A stretch of 64,000 nt of DNA. Origin: a bacterium (GTDB lineage Bacteria; Orphanbacterota; Orphanbacteria; Orphanbacterales; Orphanbacteraceae). Made by a program: the position numbers and the translations under genes. The first letter of the stretch is position 1. Each line of letters opens with the position of its first letter. Where the stretch lies: positions 111,884-175,883 of the forward strand of contig JALGYY010000017.1 of NCBI GenBank assembly GCA_025782575.1, read 5' to 3'. Of this stretch, positions 44,269 to 53,390 are shown piece by piece. The notes under the pieces were generated by a model. It made no database searches. It had not been told where the DNA came from and saw only the letters and a program-made list of their open reading frames with translations.

Positions 44269-46368
44269 ATGAAACATGATATTGAACGAATCAGAAACAT
44301 CGGGATCAGCGCCCATATCGATTCCGGCAAGACAACGCTGACCGAACGGATCCTCTATTACACGGATAGAATCGGCAAGATCCACGATGTCCGTGGCAAA
44401 GACGGCGTGGGCGCCAAGATGGATTCGATGGAGCTCGAGAGAGAGCGTGGGATTACGATTCAGTCCGCAGCCACACATTGCGAGTGGAAAGACCACCATA
44501 TCAACATCATCGACACCCCCGGCCACGTGGACTTCACAATCGAAGTGGAGCGGGCGCTCCGTGTTCTGGATGGCGCCGTCCTCGTGCTCTGCTCGGTGGC
44601 AGGTGTCCAGTCGCAGTCGATCACGGTCGACCGTCAGATGAAGCGCTACAATGTGCCTCGCGTCGCTTTCGTAAACAAGTGCGATCGTTCGGGGGCCGAT
44701 CCGAAGCGCGTCGCCACCCAGCTTTGCGAAAAGCTCGGCCATAACGCCGTCCTCCTCCAGCTCCCCATCGGCCTCGAAGCAAAGCACGAGGGTGTGATCG
44801 ATCTCGTTAAGATGAAGGCCTACTACTTCGGCGGCGAGAACGGCGAAGAGATCAAAGAGACCGATATCCCAGCCGAACTCATGGATGAGGCCGAAGAGGC
44901 CCGCGAGGAGATGCTCGATAACGTCTCTCTCTTCTCAGAGGAACTGACCGAAGCGATTCTCGAAGAGAGGGTCACGGAGAAGCTGATCAACGAAGCGATC
45001 CGGATCGGCACGCTCTCTTTGGATCTCACACCGGTTCTCATGGGATCGGCTTACAAGAACAAGGGTGTTCAGAAGCTCCTGGATGCGGTAATCGACTATA
45101 TGCCGAGACCGACTGACGTCGAAAACGAGGCAATCTCACTCGCATCTGAGGACGACAAAATCCTTGTATCGAACAATGCCGATGATCCTGTCCTGGCTCT
45201 CGCTTTCAAGCTGGAAGACGGTGCATACGGCCAGCTCACCTACATCCGGATGTACCAGGGGACGATCAACAAGAGCGACACCGTGATCAACAGCCGGACG
45301 CAGAAAAAGACCCGTATCGGCCGGCTTGTTCGAATGCATGCCGACGAGATGGAAGAGATCGCAACCGGTCGCGCAGGTGACATCGTCGCGCTCTTCGGAA
45401 TCGATTGCGCTTCGGGCGACACCTTCTTCAGCGACGGTTTCGAGTACAGCATGACTTCGATGCACGTACCCGAGCCGGTAATCTCGCTCGCGGTCAGGCC
45501 GAAGGATCGCAAATCCCAGGACAACCTGTCCAAGGCTCTCGCCCGCTTTGTCCGGGAGGATCCGACATTCATCGCGGAGTCGGATGAAGAGTCTGGTGAG
45601 ACAATTATTTCGGGGATGGGCGAGCTGCATCTTGATGTTTACATCGAGAGAATGAAACGCGAATACAACGCCGAAGTCATTTCGGGGCAGCCCCAGGTTA
45701 AATATCGCGAGACGATCACCGAGAAGGCCGAGTTCAGGCACACCCATAAGAAACAGACGGGCGGGTCCGGTCAGTTCGGGCGGGTCGACGGCTACATAGA
45801 ACCCCACGCCGAGGGTGAGTTCGAATTCGTAAGCGATGTCAAGGGTGGCAACATTCCTACTGAGTATATCCCGGCCTGCAAGAAGGGCTTCCAGTCCATG
45901 ATGGATGAAGGGCTTTTGATCGGATTCCCGGTGGTAGGCGTAAGGGTCGTTCTGACAGACGGCGCCTCACACAACGTCGACTCCTCGGACAATGCGTTCC
46001 AGGCGGCCGCCCGCGGCGCATTCCGTACGGTTTATCCGAAAGCGAAACCGATTCTCCTTGAGCCGGTGATGGATGTTTCCGTAGAAGGGCCGAGTGAATT
46101 CCAGGGTGAGATGCTTCGCACGATCATGCAGCGAAGAGGAATCGTGATCGGCACGACCGATGAAGGCGACTTCGTTCGCATTGACGGCGAAGTTCCGCTG
46201 TCTGAGATGTTCGGCTACGCCACTACCCTTCGATCCTCGACGCAGGGCAAGGCGGAGTTCACCATGGAGTTCTCCCGTTATTCCCCGGTGCCGCGTGAAC
46301 TCTCCGAGAAGGTCATTGAAGACATCCGGCAGAAGAAAGCTGAAAAGGAAGGCGCCAATGTATCGTAA
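44269..46368 (+). CDS. fusA: Elongation factor G, spirochaete/mitochondrial (spdEFG1) type
   Basis: 699 residues. P-loop is [18 protein letters not shown] rather than the canonical DAGKTTTTER. Switch and G-domain blocks [34 protein letters not shown] and [11 protein letters not shown] closely match human mitochondrial EF-G1 and the spd group of spirochaetes, planctomycetes and deltaproteobacteria. It should catalyse ribosomal translocation. It is not in an rpsL-rpsG-tuf operon; a second EF-G of the spdEFG2 or canonical class probably exists elsewhere. Its stop overlaps the downstream P-loop gene by 11 bases. Confidence 0.92.
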   Translation: MKHDIERIRNIGISAHIDSGKTTLTERILYYTDRIGKIHDVRGKDGVGAKMDSMELERERGITIQSAATHCEWKDHHINIIDTPGHVDFTIEVERALRVLDGAVLVLCSVAGVQSQSITVDRQMKRYNVPRVAFVNKCDRSGADPKRVATQLCEKLGHNAVLLQLPIGLEAKHEGVIDLVKMKAYYFGGENGEEIKETDIPAELMDEAEEAREEMLDNVSLFSEELTEAILEERVTEKLINEAIRIGTLSLDLTPVLMGSAYKNKGVQKLLDAVIDYMPRPTDVENEAISLASEDDKILVSNNADDPVLALAFKLEDGAYGQLTYIRMYQGTINKSDTVINSRTQKKTRIGRLVRMHADEMEEIATGRAGDIVALFGIDCASGDTFFSDGFEYSMTSMHVPEPVISLAVRPKDRKSQDNLSKALARFVREDPTFIAESDEESGETIISGMGELHLDVYIERMKREYNAEVISGQPQVKYRETITEKAEFRHTHKKQTGGSGQFGRVDGYIEPHAEGEFEFVSDVKGGNIPTEYIPACKKGFQSMMDEGLLIGFPVVGVRVVLTDGASHNVDSSDNAFQAAARGAFRTVYPKAKPILLEPVMDVSVEGPSEFQGEMLRTIMQRRGIVIGTTDEGDFVRIDGEVPLSEMFGYATTLRSSTQGKAEFTMEFSRYSPVPRELSEKVIEDIRQKKAEKEGANVS

Positions 46369-47071
46369 AGAGGTGAACGAGCGGAGCCCCCTCCGCGTCT
46401 TCGAGCGTTCGATCCATGGCGGTCTCGGCCGCGGGAATCTGGGCGTGGTCATGTCCCGCGCCGGCATTGGAAAATCGGCATTCCTGATCGATATCGGACT
46501 CGACGACCTGATGCGGGATCGGCGGGTCCTTCATGTGGCAGTCAACGACTCGGTCGAGCGGGTACGCGCGTTCTACGACGAAATGTTCGTGGAACTCGCC
46601 AAATCCACTCATCTCGAGCATCCGGACGAAGTCCGCTACATGGTAGAGCGGAACCGTCACATCCATTCCTACAAGGACGTTCAGTTCAGCGTGGACCGAC
46701 TGGTAACGGTGGTCCGTTTCCTGAAGGAGCACGCCGATTTCCCTCTCGACGCTGTAATTGTCGACAACTTCCCGTTTGCTTCCACCACCACGGAAGAAGT
46801 GGGTGTCGTCAAGAACCTGGCCAAGGAAATGAACTGCGAGATCTGGATGTCCGCACTCAGTCATAGAGACAGCGAGAAGAACGATATGGGCTTCCCGGAC
46901 CCTCTGACGAAGCATGACGAATTCTTGAGCGTGAAGATCTATCTGAAGACGGAAGGAGACGGGATCCGGCTCAAACTTCTCAAGGATCACGACAATGAAG
47001 ATCTGAGTGAGTTGATGCTCGATCTTGACCCGACGACTCTTCTGCTCAAGGACCGCCAGCCGGCCAGCTGA
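46358..47071 (+). CDS. P-loop NTPase of the RecA-like superfamily, unknown function
   Basis: 237 residues from ATG 46358, inside the end of fusA, with AAGGAAGG about 6 bases upstream. A longer reading from 46160 lies entirely in fusA and is rejected. A Walker-A-like [11 protein letters not shown] (residues 33-43; the first Gly is Ser) and Walker-B-like [11 protein letters not shown] (about 128-138) point to a RecA/KaiC-type fold. It has no signal peptide. The overlap with EF-G implies translational coupling. Small orphan P-loop proteins of this kind are, as far as I recall, unnamed; a link with translation or ribosome state is inferred only from position. Confidence 0.75.
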   Translation: MYRKEVNERSPLRVFERSIHGGLGRGNLGVVMSRAGIGKSAFLIDIGLDDLMRDRRVLHVAVNDSVERVRAFYDEMFVELAKSTHLEHPDEVRYMVERNRHIHSYKDVQFSVDRLVTVVRFLKEHADFPLDAVIVDNFPFASTTTEEVGVVKNLAKEMNCEIWMSALSHRDSEKNDMGFPDPLTKHDEFLSVKIYLKTEGDGIRLKLLKDHDNEDLSELMLDLDPTTLLLKDRQPAS

Positions 47072-47089
47072 CGGGCGCCTTCGATCCGC

Positions 47090-48262
47090 TCAAGGATCGA
47101 GGAGGCCATTCTCTTCGATCATTCCTGCGAGCGTCCTGGAAGCAAGTGCGTGCCCCGCTGCATTCCAGTGCCCGTCATGGACGAAAAAGAGCGCCTCCCC
47201 CCGGTCAGCCGCCTGGTGGAACGCCGGTTCGATATCGAGAAAGCGCATCCCCCCCTCCGAACATAACTCCTGCAGGAGCTCATTCGGCCGGCGCATGACA
47301 AACCGATCGCGAGGCACATCGTAATGCCCGATAATCTCCTCCCACTTTTCCTCGCGTATCTGCTCTTCGTTAGGAACAAGAAACACGATCAGAGGAACTC
47401 CTCGCTCTCCGCACTCCCGTTGAATTTCCATCAGAATCGCACTTGCCAGGTTCCATCCTTCCGCCAGTCGCTCTGTCTGATCGACCAGAAAATTCTGATA
47501 GTAGAGATCGAGGCGATCAAGAGGAAGAAGAGTGTCCCCCTCCACCGGTTTGGTGATCATCTGCACATCCCCCCCCCGCTTCTTCAATATCTGAGTCAAC
47601 CTGGGTGAGAGGAGCGTCCAGAGATGGGACCGTTGTGCCAGGAAACTTTTGGCGGACGAAGAGAGTTTTCCCTTCCAGTTCTGTCGGCGGGGAGGGTCGA
47701 TCACCAGTTTTTCACCCTCCAGCCGGGCAAAACCGAAATGCAGATTGTCATAAATATCGTTCAGACAGAAACTGAGAATCACGAGATCAGGATCGTATTT
47801 CAATACGAACTGCCGAAGTACGATCAAATACTGAATCGTGCCGTAACCGGAAACGCCGAAGTTGATTGTTTCGATATCACGCTGCCCGGAATCGATTCTC
47901 TCGACATCCGATTCGAGGCGCCTTACAAGTGCCTGCTCGAGAAGGACCTGATTCGCCTCCATGAAGGAGTCGCCGAGAATCGCGATCCGGAACGTGCTGT
48001 CCGGCTTCACTTCGTCGTGCTCCACATCCCGGAGCCCGACCGAGCTATACCGGACGGGGATGGAAAACTCTTCCCGACTATGGGTAAACCGGGCGCCCGG
48101 CTTGTGAAGCCAGCCGAGATAGGGGTCTCGCTGCACTGCAGCGAGCGGTTGGGGCGCGAACATTTTGATGCCGAGTTCCAGAACGGCGATTGTCACCCCG
48201 ATGCCGATCGCTGCAGCAAGCAGATTAGGGACCATTCCGCGCAGAAATCGCCTAGCCCTCAT
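47090..48262 (-). CDS. Membrane-anchored SGNH/GDSL hydrolase (second copy)
   Basis: 390 residues. One N-terminal membrane helix at about 8-30 is followed by a periplasmic SGNH domain. Block I is AILGDSFMEANQVL (Ser), the Asn block is INFGVSGYGTIQYL, and the final Asp-His is in VHDGHWNAAGHALAS. It is similar in architecture to the enzyme at 10.9-12.2 kb but shorter in its membrane part. Probably an O-acetyl or acyl esterase acting on surface polysaccharide. A run of nine C (47569-47577) sits in the coding sequence. It is convergent with the P-loop gene. Confidence 0.83.
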   Translation of the reverse strand: MRARRFLRGMVPNLLAAAIGIGVTIAVLELGIKMFAPQPLAAVQRDPYLGWLHKPGARFTHSREEFSIPVRYSSVGLRDVEHDEVKPDSTFRIAILGDSFMEANQVLLEQALVRRLESDVERIDSGQRDIETINFGVSGYGTIQYLIVLRQFVLKYDPDLVILSFCLNDIYDNLHFGFARLEGEKLVIDPPRRQNWKGKLSSSAKSFLAQRSHLWTLLSPRLTQILKKRGGDVQMITKPVEGDTLLPLDRLDLYYQNFLVDQTERLAEGWNLASAILMEIQRECGERGVPLIVFLVPNEEQIREEKWEEIIGHYDVPRDRFVMRRPNELLQELCSEGGMRFLDIEPAFHQAADRGEALFFVHDGHWNAAGHALASRTLAGMIEENGLLDP

Positions 48263-48300
48263 CTCTCTCCAGCTTTCGTAGCGAGTGTCTGAAGTACGGG

Positions 48301-49806
48301 CTAGAGGTCATAGATTTCCGTGTACTTGTCCCGCAGATAGTCCAGAAAGTACTGCGGATTGAGAGATTCGCCGGTTACACGGCGGACAAGCTCATGGGAT
48401 GGATAGGTCTGGCCCATAAGGTGAATTTTCTCGCGCTGCCATTCCCGGAGGGGACTGAAATCCCCTTTCCGGAAAGTTTCCTCCCAATGGGGCAGTTCTT
48501 TTCTGGCGGTATTCCAGAATTGTGCCGCATAGAGATAGCCGAGAGCGTATGTCGGAAAGTATCCGAAGATTGCATGCGCCCAATGGATGTCCTGGAGTAC
48601 TCCTTCGGCGTCATTCTTAGGAGTCAGATCCAGAAAATCGACCATTTTGGCATTCCACGCTTCGGGAAGATCGCGAACGGTGAGACGCCCTTCAATCAGA
48701 TCCATCTCGAGCTCGAAACGGAGAATCACATGGAGGCAGTAGGTCACTTCGTCCGCCTCGACCCGGATCATCGAACGCTCCACCAGATTGACCTGCCTGT
48801 GCCACTGATCGAGATCGTATTCCCCGGCAAGGTCGGGGAAGTGTCTGGTGAGCACGGGATACGCATGCTCCCAGAACGGCCGGGACCGGCCGACGATGTT
48901 TTCCCATGTGAGTGACTGCGATTCGTGAATGCCGAGGCTGACCGCCTGAGCCCGAGGCGTTCCCGCATGATCGGGATCGAAACCCTGCTCATAAAGGCCG
49001 TGCCCCCCTTCGTGAAGCAGGCCGAAGAGCGATTTGGTCAGGTCCTTCGCGTCATAGCGGGTAGTCAGCCGGACGTCATGCAGATTCCCGCTGCAGAACG
49101 GGTGTGCGGAGACGTCGATCCGGCCCGCCTCCCAGTCAAATCCGATCGATGTCAGCAGATCCCGCCCGAGCGCCTCCTGTCGATCAACGGGAAAGTGTCC
49201 GTCCATCAGCTTCTGGGTCCCGGCGCGCCTGGATTCGGCGATCGCCTGCACCAGGGGGACCAGCTTCTTGCGTAGATCGGCAAAGATCACCGCCACGTCC
49301 TCGGCCCGGCTTCCGGGCTCGAACTCGTCATGGAGCGCGTTATAACGAGAACCGGTGTAGCCGATCGCATCCGCCACCTGAAGTTTCAGCCCCAGAGTTT
49401 TCTCGAGAAACGGGGCGAACCTGTTGAAGTCAGAGGCTTCCTTTGCCTCGGTCCAGGCTTCCATCGAGAGAGCCTGGACGCGCGCGATCTCTTTGACCAG
49501 GTCGGTCGGCACCCGGGAAGCCCGATCGAACTGCCGGCGGACCTCGCGGAGATTGACGGCAGCGTCATCTCCCAGGCTCGATGTATCATCATCCTGAAGC
49601 GCCTTCAGATGATCCGGCATCGCACCCTTTGTTAAAGTCACGTGATGAATGCCGCTGAGGACCGCCATCTGATCGGCCCGAAGGGCGGCCCCTCTGGGGG
49701 GCATTTTAGTCTGCTGATCCCAGGAAAGCAGGCCGTCGACCAGCTCGAGGGCGTGAAGTTCCTTGGTCAGCGCGAGAAACGCATCGTAGCGCTCCTGGAC
49801 GTTCAT
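48301..49806 (-). CDS. Carboxypeptidase Taq (M32 family)
   Basis: 501 residues, helical and cytoplasmic. The metal motif HEGGH lies at about residue 264 (LLHEGGHGLYEQGF), with the third Glu in the IHESQSLTWEN segment about 30 residues later. WFNRTD-type M32 landmarks such as MVDFLDLTPKNDAEGVLQDI and GYFPTYALGYLYAAQ are present. It removes C-terminal residues, with broad specificity, except proline. It is divergent from the exported M3 peptidase over 250 bases and may share its regulation. Confidence 0.92.
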   Translation of the reverse strand: MNVQERYDAFLALTKELHALELVDGLLSWDQQTKMPPRGAALRADQMAVLSGIHHVTLTKGAMPDHLKALQDDDTSSLGDDAAVNLREVRRQFDRASRVPTDLVKEIARVQALSMEAWTEAKEASDFNRFAPFLEKTLGLKLQVADAIGYTGSRYNALHDEFEPGSRAEDVAVIFADLRKKLVPLVQAIAESRRAGTQKLMDGHFPVDRQEALGRDLLTSIGFDWEAGRIDVSAHPFCSGNLHDVRLTTRYDAKDLTKSLFGLLHEGGHGLYEQGFDPDHAGTPRAQAVSLGIHESQSLTWENIVGRSRPFWEHAYPVLTRHFPDLAGEYDLDQWHRQVNLVERSMIRVEADEVTYCLHVILRFELEMDLIEGRLTVRDLPEAWNAKMVDFLDLTPKNDAEGVLQDIHWAHAIFGYFPTYALGYLYAAQFWNTARKELPHWEETFRKGDFSPLREWQREKIHLMGQTYPSHELVRRVTGESLNPQYFLDYLRDKYTEIYDL

Positions 49807-50056
49807 ACGGTCTGCTCCTTGTGGTGCCTCGGGTTTGGGGCTTTCAGCCCGCGATTAGCGAAATTATGCACTAAGATAGCTCGACCCGTCCAGAAGACCT
49901 CCTTCGAATGGGCGTCACATGAGCGTTCGGGCTCATTTCTCCGTCTCTCTCTATTGAGGGAAATGGCCCATTAACGTATGATATGGCATTGGATTTTCCG
50001 ATTCCCCCCGAGCAACTAAACTGAATACCTCCTGATCGGGAGGTTGAGAGGGAGAT

Positions 50057-51967
50057 ATGCGAAACCATAACTGGAGAAAACTGATGGTCATCACCCTGAG
50101 CGCGGTCGCCGCGTGGGCATTCCTCGTGACGCCCAGTGAAACCATCGCCGCCGACAAGAGCGCCAAGGATCGCAGCGAGATCGATGACAGCTACAAATGG
50201 GATCTGACCGGACTCTACGAAACGGCTGATCAGTGGGAAAGTGAGTTTGCCGCTACAGAAAAGTTGATCGATGAAATCTCCGATTTCAAGGGACGACTGC
50301 ATCAATCGGCCGACACATTTCTGGAGTTTCAGGAGAAGAGCGAAAAACTGGGATGGTACTCTGAGCGCATTCTGATATTCGCCGGACTCAAATACCATGA
50401 AGACACGAACGTCTCCGAGAATGCCGCACTCTGGGAGCGGGCGCGCAGCCTGATGACCCGGATTTCAGCCGCCGTCTCCTGGGTGCAACCGGAGATGGTG
50501 AGCATCCCCCATGAGACAATCGAAGATTGGATCGCGAAAAACGAAAAAGTCGCTGTTTATCGCCACTGGTTCGACGATATGTGGCGGACCCAAGAATACA
50601 CTCTGTCCGAAAAAGAGGAGCGCGTTCTCGCGCTTGCCGGAGATCTCGCCGGCGCACCGACAAGTATATTCGAAGCGATGACCAACGCCGATCTCAAGTT
50701 CGGCACATTTGTCGATAGCGAAGGCGACGAAGTGGAAATGACACAGGCTCGCTACGGCACATATATGCAGGACCCGGATCGCGATGTGCGGGACCGTGCG
50801 TGGCAGGTTTACTATGACGGCTACGAAAGATATATCAACGCGAACGCGGCCGCCCTGGCCGGCGCGGTGAAGCGTGATCTGTTTTATACGCGCGCGCGAG
50901 GATATGAGTCCTGCGCCGAGCGCGCGCTCGATGCGGACAATGTCACGGTCGATCTCCTCGACAACCTGATCGCCACGATCAACGAGAACCACGCCCCGAT
51001 TCACAAGTACAACAGGATTCGATCGTCCGTACTCGGAATCGATACGCTCAGGCACTGGGATCTCTACACCCCTCTCACGCCCGAACTCAATGTCGAGATT
51101 TCCTACGAAGATGCGGTCAAGACGATTCTCGAAGGCTTGGAGCCGCTAGGCGACGAATACGTGAAGAATCTGGAAATGGCATTCTCGTCCAATTGGATCG
51201 ATGTCTATGAGAACAAAGGGAAGCGGAGCGGAGCCTATTCATGGGGCGGCTACGCCACCGGCAACCCATACGTTCTTCTGAACTACGAAAACAAACACGA
51301 AGACATGTCTACAGTGGCTCACGAGATCGGCCATGCCCTTCACACCTGGTACACGATCAATAATCAGCCTCAGGTCTATGCGGACTATTCGATCTTCGTT
51401 GCCGAGGTAGCTTCTACTACGAACGAAGCGATTCTCATGAACTACCTTCTTGAGAAAGAGAAGGATCCGATGAAGAGAATGTTCCTCATCAACTCGTATA
51501 TCCGTCAGATTGAAGGGACGATGTACACGCAAGTGGAATTCGCCGAGTTCGAAAGGGGAATTCACGACATGGCGGAAAGCGGCGACCCGCTGACTGTTGA
51601 TTCGATGAATGATCTCTATTCTGGCCTGCTGACGAAATACGCCGGACCCGCTGTGAAGTACGACGAGCGATCCGGCATGGGCTGGAGCCGGATCGGCCAC
51701 TTCCATCGAAACTTCTACGTCTACAAGTACGCGACTTCCTACGCGGCCGCGACGGCATTTGCGAAAAAGATTCTCGACGGCGAACCGGGAGTGCGTGAGA
51801 AATATCTCGAATTCCTGAAAAGTGGTTCAAGCGATTACCCGGTGGAGCTTCTGAAAGAAGCGGGCGTCGATCTTTCGTCTCCGGAGCCGATTCAGGCGAC
51901 CTGCGATCTCCTTGCGGAGCTTGTGGATGAACTGGAACGGTTGATCAAAGAGAACGGTCGGAGCTGA
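50057..51967 (+). CDS. Exported oligoendopeptidase (M3 family)
   Basis: 636 residues. A signal peptide (LMVITLSAVAAWAFLVTPSETIAA) makes this unusual among M3 enzymes, most of which are cytosolic. The HEIGH motif is at residues 422-426 (VAHEIGHALHTW) and the third ligand in EVASTTNEAI. ATG is preceded by GAGGGAG; a 6-bp hairpin ACCTCC/GGGAGGT (50028-50045) sits just upstream. It should cut oligopeptides in the periplasm. It is related to, but clearly diverged from, the cytosolic PepF at 20.6 kb. Confidence 0.92.
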   Translation: MRNHNWRKLMVITLSAVAAWAFLVTPSETIAADKSAKDRSEIDDSYKWDLTGLYETADQWESEFAATEKLIDEISDFKGRLHQSADTFLEFQEKSEKLGWYSERILIFAGLKYHEDTNVSENAALWERARSLMTRISAAVSWVQPEMVSIPHETIEDWIAKNEKVAVYRHWFDDMWRTQEYTLSEKEERVLALAGDLAGAPTSIFEAMTNADLKFGTFVDSEGDEVEMTQARYGTYMQDPDRDVRDRAWQVYYDGYERYINANAAALAGAVKRDLFYTRARGYESCAERALDADNVTVDLLDNLIATINENHAPIHKYNRIRSSVLGIDTLRHWDLYTPLTPELNVEISYEDAVKTILEGLEPLGDEYVKNLEMAFSSNWIDVYENKGKRSGAYSWGGYATGNPYVLLNYENKHEDMSTVAHEIGHALHTWYTINNQPQVYADYSIFVAEVASTTNEAILMNYLLEKEKDPMKRMFLINSYIRQIEGTMYTQVEFAEFERGIHDMAESGDPLTVDSMNDLYSGLLTKYAGPAVKYDERSGMGWSRIGHFHRNFYVYKYATSYAAATAFAKKILDGEPGVREKYLEFLKSGSSDYPVELLKEAGVDLSSPEPIQATCDLLAELVDELERLIKENGRS

Positions 51968-52007
51968 TCAGCAGTAGTCGGGGAACGGCTGTGGGTGAGG
52001 CTTATCG

Positions 52008-52382
52008 GGCCGCCCGCGGCCTTGTTCCGTGACTGGTTCAGTTTTTTTGCTTGAACGGAACTAACCGGCCGCCTAAGATGCACTTGGATTGTCGAATGCT
52101 TTGGCCCGCAAGTACCCGGGTCTGTAGGGCATCCTCAAGCGGAATTGCGATTACAGGGGTTCACGCCGGTCCCCCCCGGACTGACCGGCAACCGTCTGGC
52201 GTGCCAGGTAATGGCCCGCAGAAGGGGTATGTCTCATGGTCACTCGATTCGAATTTTTTGCTGAGCATCTATACGCTATCAAGCTCCAGCTCCTGCTTGA
52301 TTTCCTCGCTCGGTTCAATTTTATCTAGGGGTTCAAGAAATTCGTTCGACTGCGGCGCAGAGATTTTCTGCGCCGCTTTTTT
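52008..52382 (+). ncRNA. Candidate structured RNA ending in a rho-independent terminator
   Basis: At least six helices are visible: GGCCG/CGGCC (52008-52021); GTTCC...GTTCA/TGAAC-GGAAC (52024-52061, 7-base bulge); GATGC-ACTTG with CAAGT and GCATC (52077-52133); GCCGGTC/GACCGGC (52165-52189); CTGG/CCAG (52196-52207); ATCAAGC/GCTTGAT (52278-52301). The final terminator follows. It starts 40 bases after an exported peptidase gene, so it may be a long 3' UTR rather than an independent RNA. It lacks tmRNA, RNase P, SRP and 6S signatures. Confidence 0.35.
52352..52382 (+). terminator. Strong rho-independent terminator
   Basis: A 10-bp perfect stem GCGGCGCAGA/TCTGCGCCGC with a 5-base loop, followed directly by six T. 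Orientation is plus-strand only. The nearest upstream coding gene ends 385 bases away. Confidence 0.85.
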
Positions 52383-52523
52383 ATTGTCCCGGCACGGCCC
52401 TTGCGGAATATCTTCCCGAACGGAGGCCGGTTTGCTGGAGGCCGCACCGATTAGAGCTCCAGGTTCGTTTGGTACCGTTTTCGGAAATATTAGGGCAGCA
52501 CAAAGGGTGAGGGGGTGTTCAGA

Positions 52524-52634
52524 ATGGGTGCATGGCCGAAAGATTTTTTGGCAGGAATCGAGGATCTGATGCACGGACCCGCCATCGGTGAGTTCGTAAG
52601 CAGGGTCCAGGATTTCCTTTCCGGGATATTCTAA
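52524..52634 (+). CDS. Candidate small protein (36 aa), amphipathic, unannotated
   Basis: ATG 52524 is preceded by GAGGGGG with an 8-base spacer and a TATTAG -10-like element 31 bases further up. The product begins MGAWPKDFLAGIEDLM, continues HGPAIGEFVSRVQDF and ends LSGIF. Hydrophobic residues recur every three to four positions, consistent with an amphipathic helix. Net charge is about -3. The length and pattern resemble modulin- or type-I-toxin-like peptides, but no family is recognised. It lies in an otherwise gene-free stretch between a terminator and the nth terminator. It could be a chance ORF. Confidence 0.4.
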   Translation: MGAWPKDFLAGIEDLMHGPAIGEFVSRVQDFLSGIF

Positions 52635-52684
52635 TACCGGACCGGTAAGGTTCGGCGGTCTTGTGGGATGTGGGGAAGGGCAAA

Positions 52685-52712
52685 GCGGGCGTCTCCCTGG
52701 GGAGGCGCCCGC
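52685..52712 (-). terminator. Terminator downstream of nth
   Basis: A 12-bp stem (one G-T wobble) GCGGGCGTCTCC/GGAGGCGCCCGC with a 4-base loop, 10 bases past the nth stop. On the minus strand it is followed by TTT only, so moderate. It may also end transcription from the small ORF on the plus strand. Confidence 0.65.
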
Positions 52713-52722
52713 CTGATATTGT

Positions 52723-53388
52723 TCAGACCTTGTGTGCCGAAGGACAGAGAGGCGAAAGAGCACAGTTATCGCAGTCGGGTTTCCTCGCCATGCAGACTCT
52801 CCGGCCATGCCAGATCGCCGAGTGCCCGAATCGGGTCCAGTCTTCCCGTTGAATCACTTCCATCAGATCTCGCTCAATTTTTGCCGCGTCTTTGGAATCC
52901 TTGCTGCGCCAGGTTAACTTCCATCGATGAGCGAGACGCCCGACATGTGTGTCCACAGTAATGCCTTCGCTCTTCCCGAACCAGGTCCCGAGAACGACGT
53001 TAGCCGTCTTCCGCGCCACTCCGGGCAGTGCAATCAGTGACTCCATCTGATCAGGGACCTCACCACCATATTCATCCATGATCTTCCGCGCCGATCCCCG
53101 TATGTTTTTAGATTTCTGACGGAAGAAACCTGTCTGTCTCACAAGAGTCTCCAGTTCATCGAGCTCAGCATCCGCAAAATCAGAGATCGTTCTATATCGT
53201 TTGAAGAGGGTTGGCGAGACACGGTTTACGGTCTGGTCTGTCGACTGTGCGGATAGAATCGTAGCGAAAAGAAGTTGATGGGCGTTCCCGTGTAGAAGCG
53301 CACACTCGGCATCGGGGTAGAGCCGGTCGAGGCCGTCGACAATCTTCCCGGCCCGCTCGACCCTTTTAGACAAGGACTCGCGCGACAT
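52723..53388 (-). CDS. nth: Endonuclease III
   Basis: 221 residues. The helix-hairpin-helix LPGVARKTANVVL carries the catalytic Lys; the catalytic Asp is in VDTHVGRLAHR. The C-terminal iron-sulfur loop CMARKPDCDNCALSPLC has the four-cysteine C-x6-C-x2-C-x5-C spacing. It removes oxidised pyrimidines from DNA and nicks abasic sites. Its start is 2 bases after the MoaD-MoaE gene stop on the same strand, so they are co-transcribed. Confidence 0.95.
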   Translation of the reverse strand: MSRESLSKRVERAGKIVDGLDRLYPDAECALLHGNAHQLLFATILSAQSTDQTVNRVSPTLFKRYRTISDFADAELDELETLVRQTGFFRQKSKNIRGSARKIMDEYGGEVPDQMESLIALPGVARKTANVVLGTWFGKSEGITVDTHVGRLAHRWKLTWRSKDSKDAAKIERDLMEVIQREDWTRFGHSAIWHGRRVCMARKPDCDNCALSPLCPSAHKV

Positions 53389-53390
53389 GA

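Larger units (their letters stand above)
51968..52722. other. 755-base intergenic region holding a candidate structured RNA and a small ORF
   Basis: No annotated-size gene. From left to right it contains several hairpins, a strong plus-strand terminator (52352-52382), a TATTAG -10-like element (52488-52493), a 36-codon small ORF with a good ribosome site (52524-52634), a TACCGG-A-CCGGTA palindrome, and the nth terminator (52685-52712). Details are listed separately. Confidence 0.6.

Noticed and set aside
46160-46357. Upstream extension of the P-loop protein into fusA
   Set aside because: This part is out-of-frame fusA sequence with arginine/proline-rich low-complexity translation. The ATG at 46358 has a good ribosome site.
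52161-52214. SAM-IV/SAM-I-like riboswitch core (GGCAACC...GTGCC...GGTAATGG)
   Set aside because: P1 pairing depends on wobbles, the conserved AYGAG strand is missing, and no methionine/SAM gene follows on the plus strand. Only resemblance; needs a covariance-model search.
52269-52808. 179-codon minus-strand frame over the end of nth
   Set aside because: It overlaps the real nth 3' end in another frame, runs through two terminators and has no motif.
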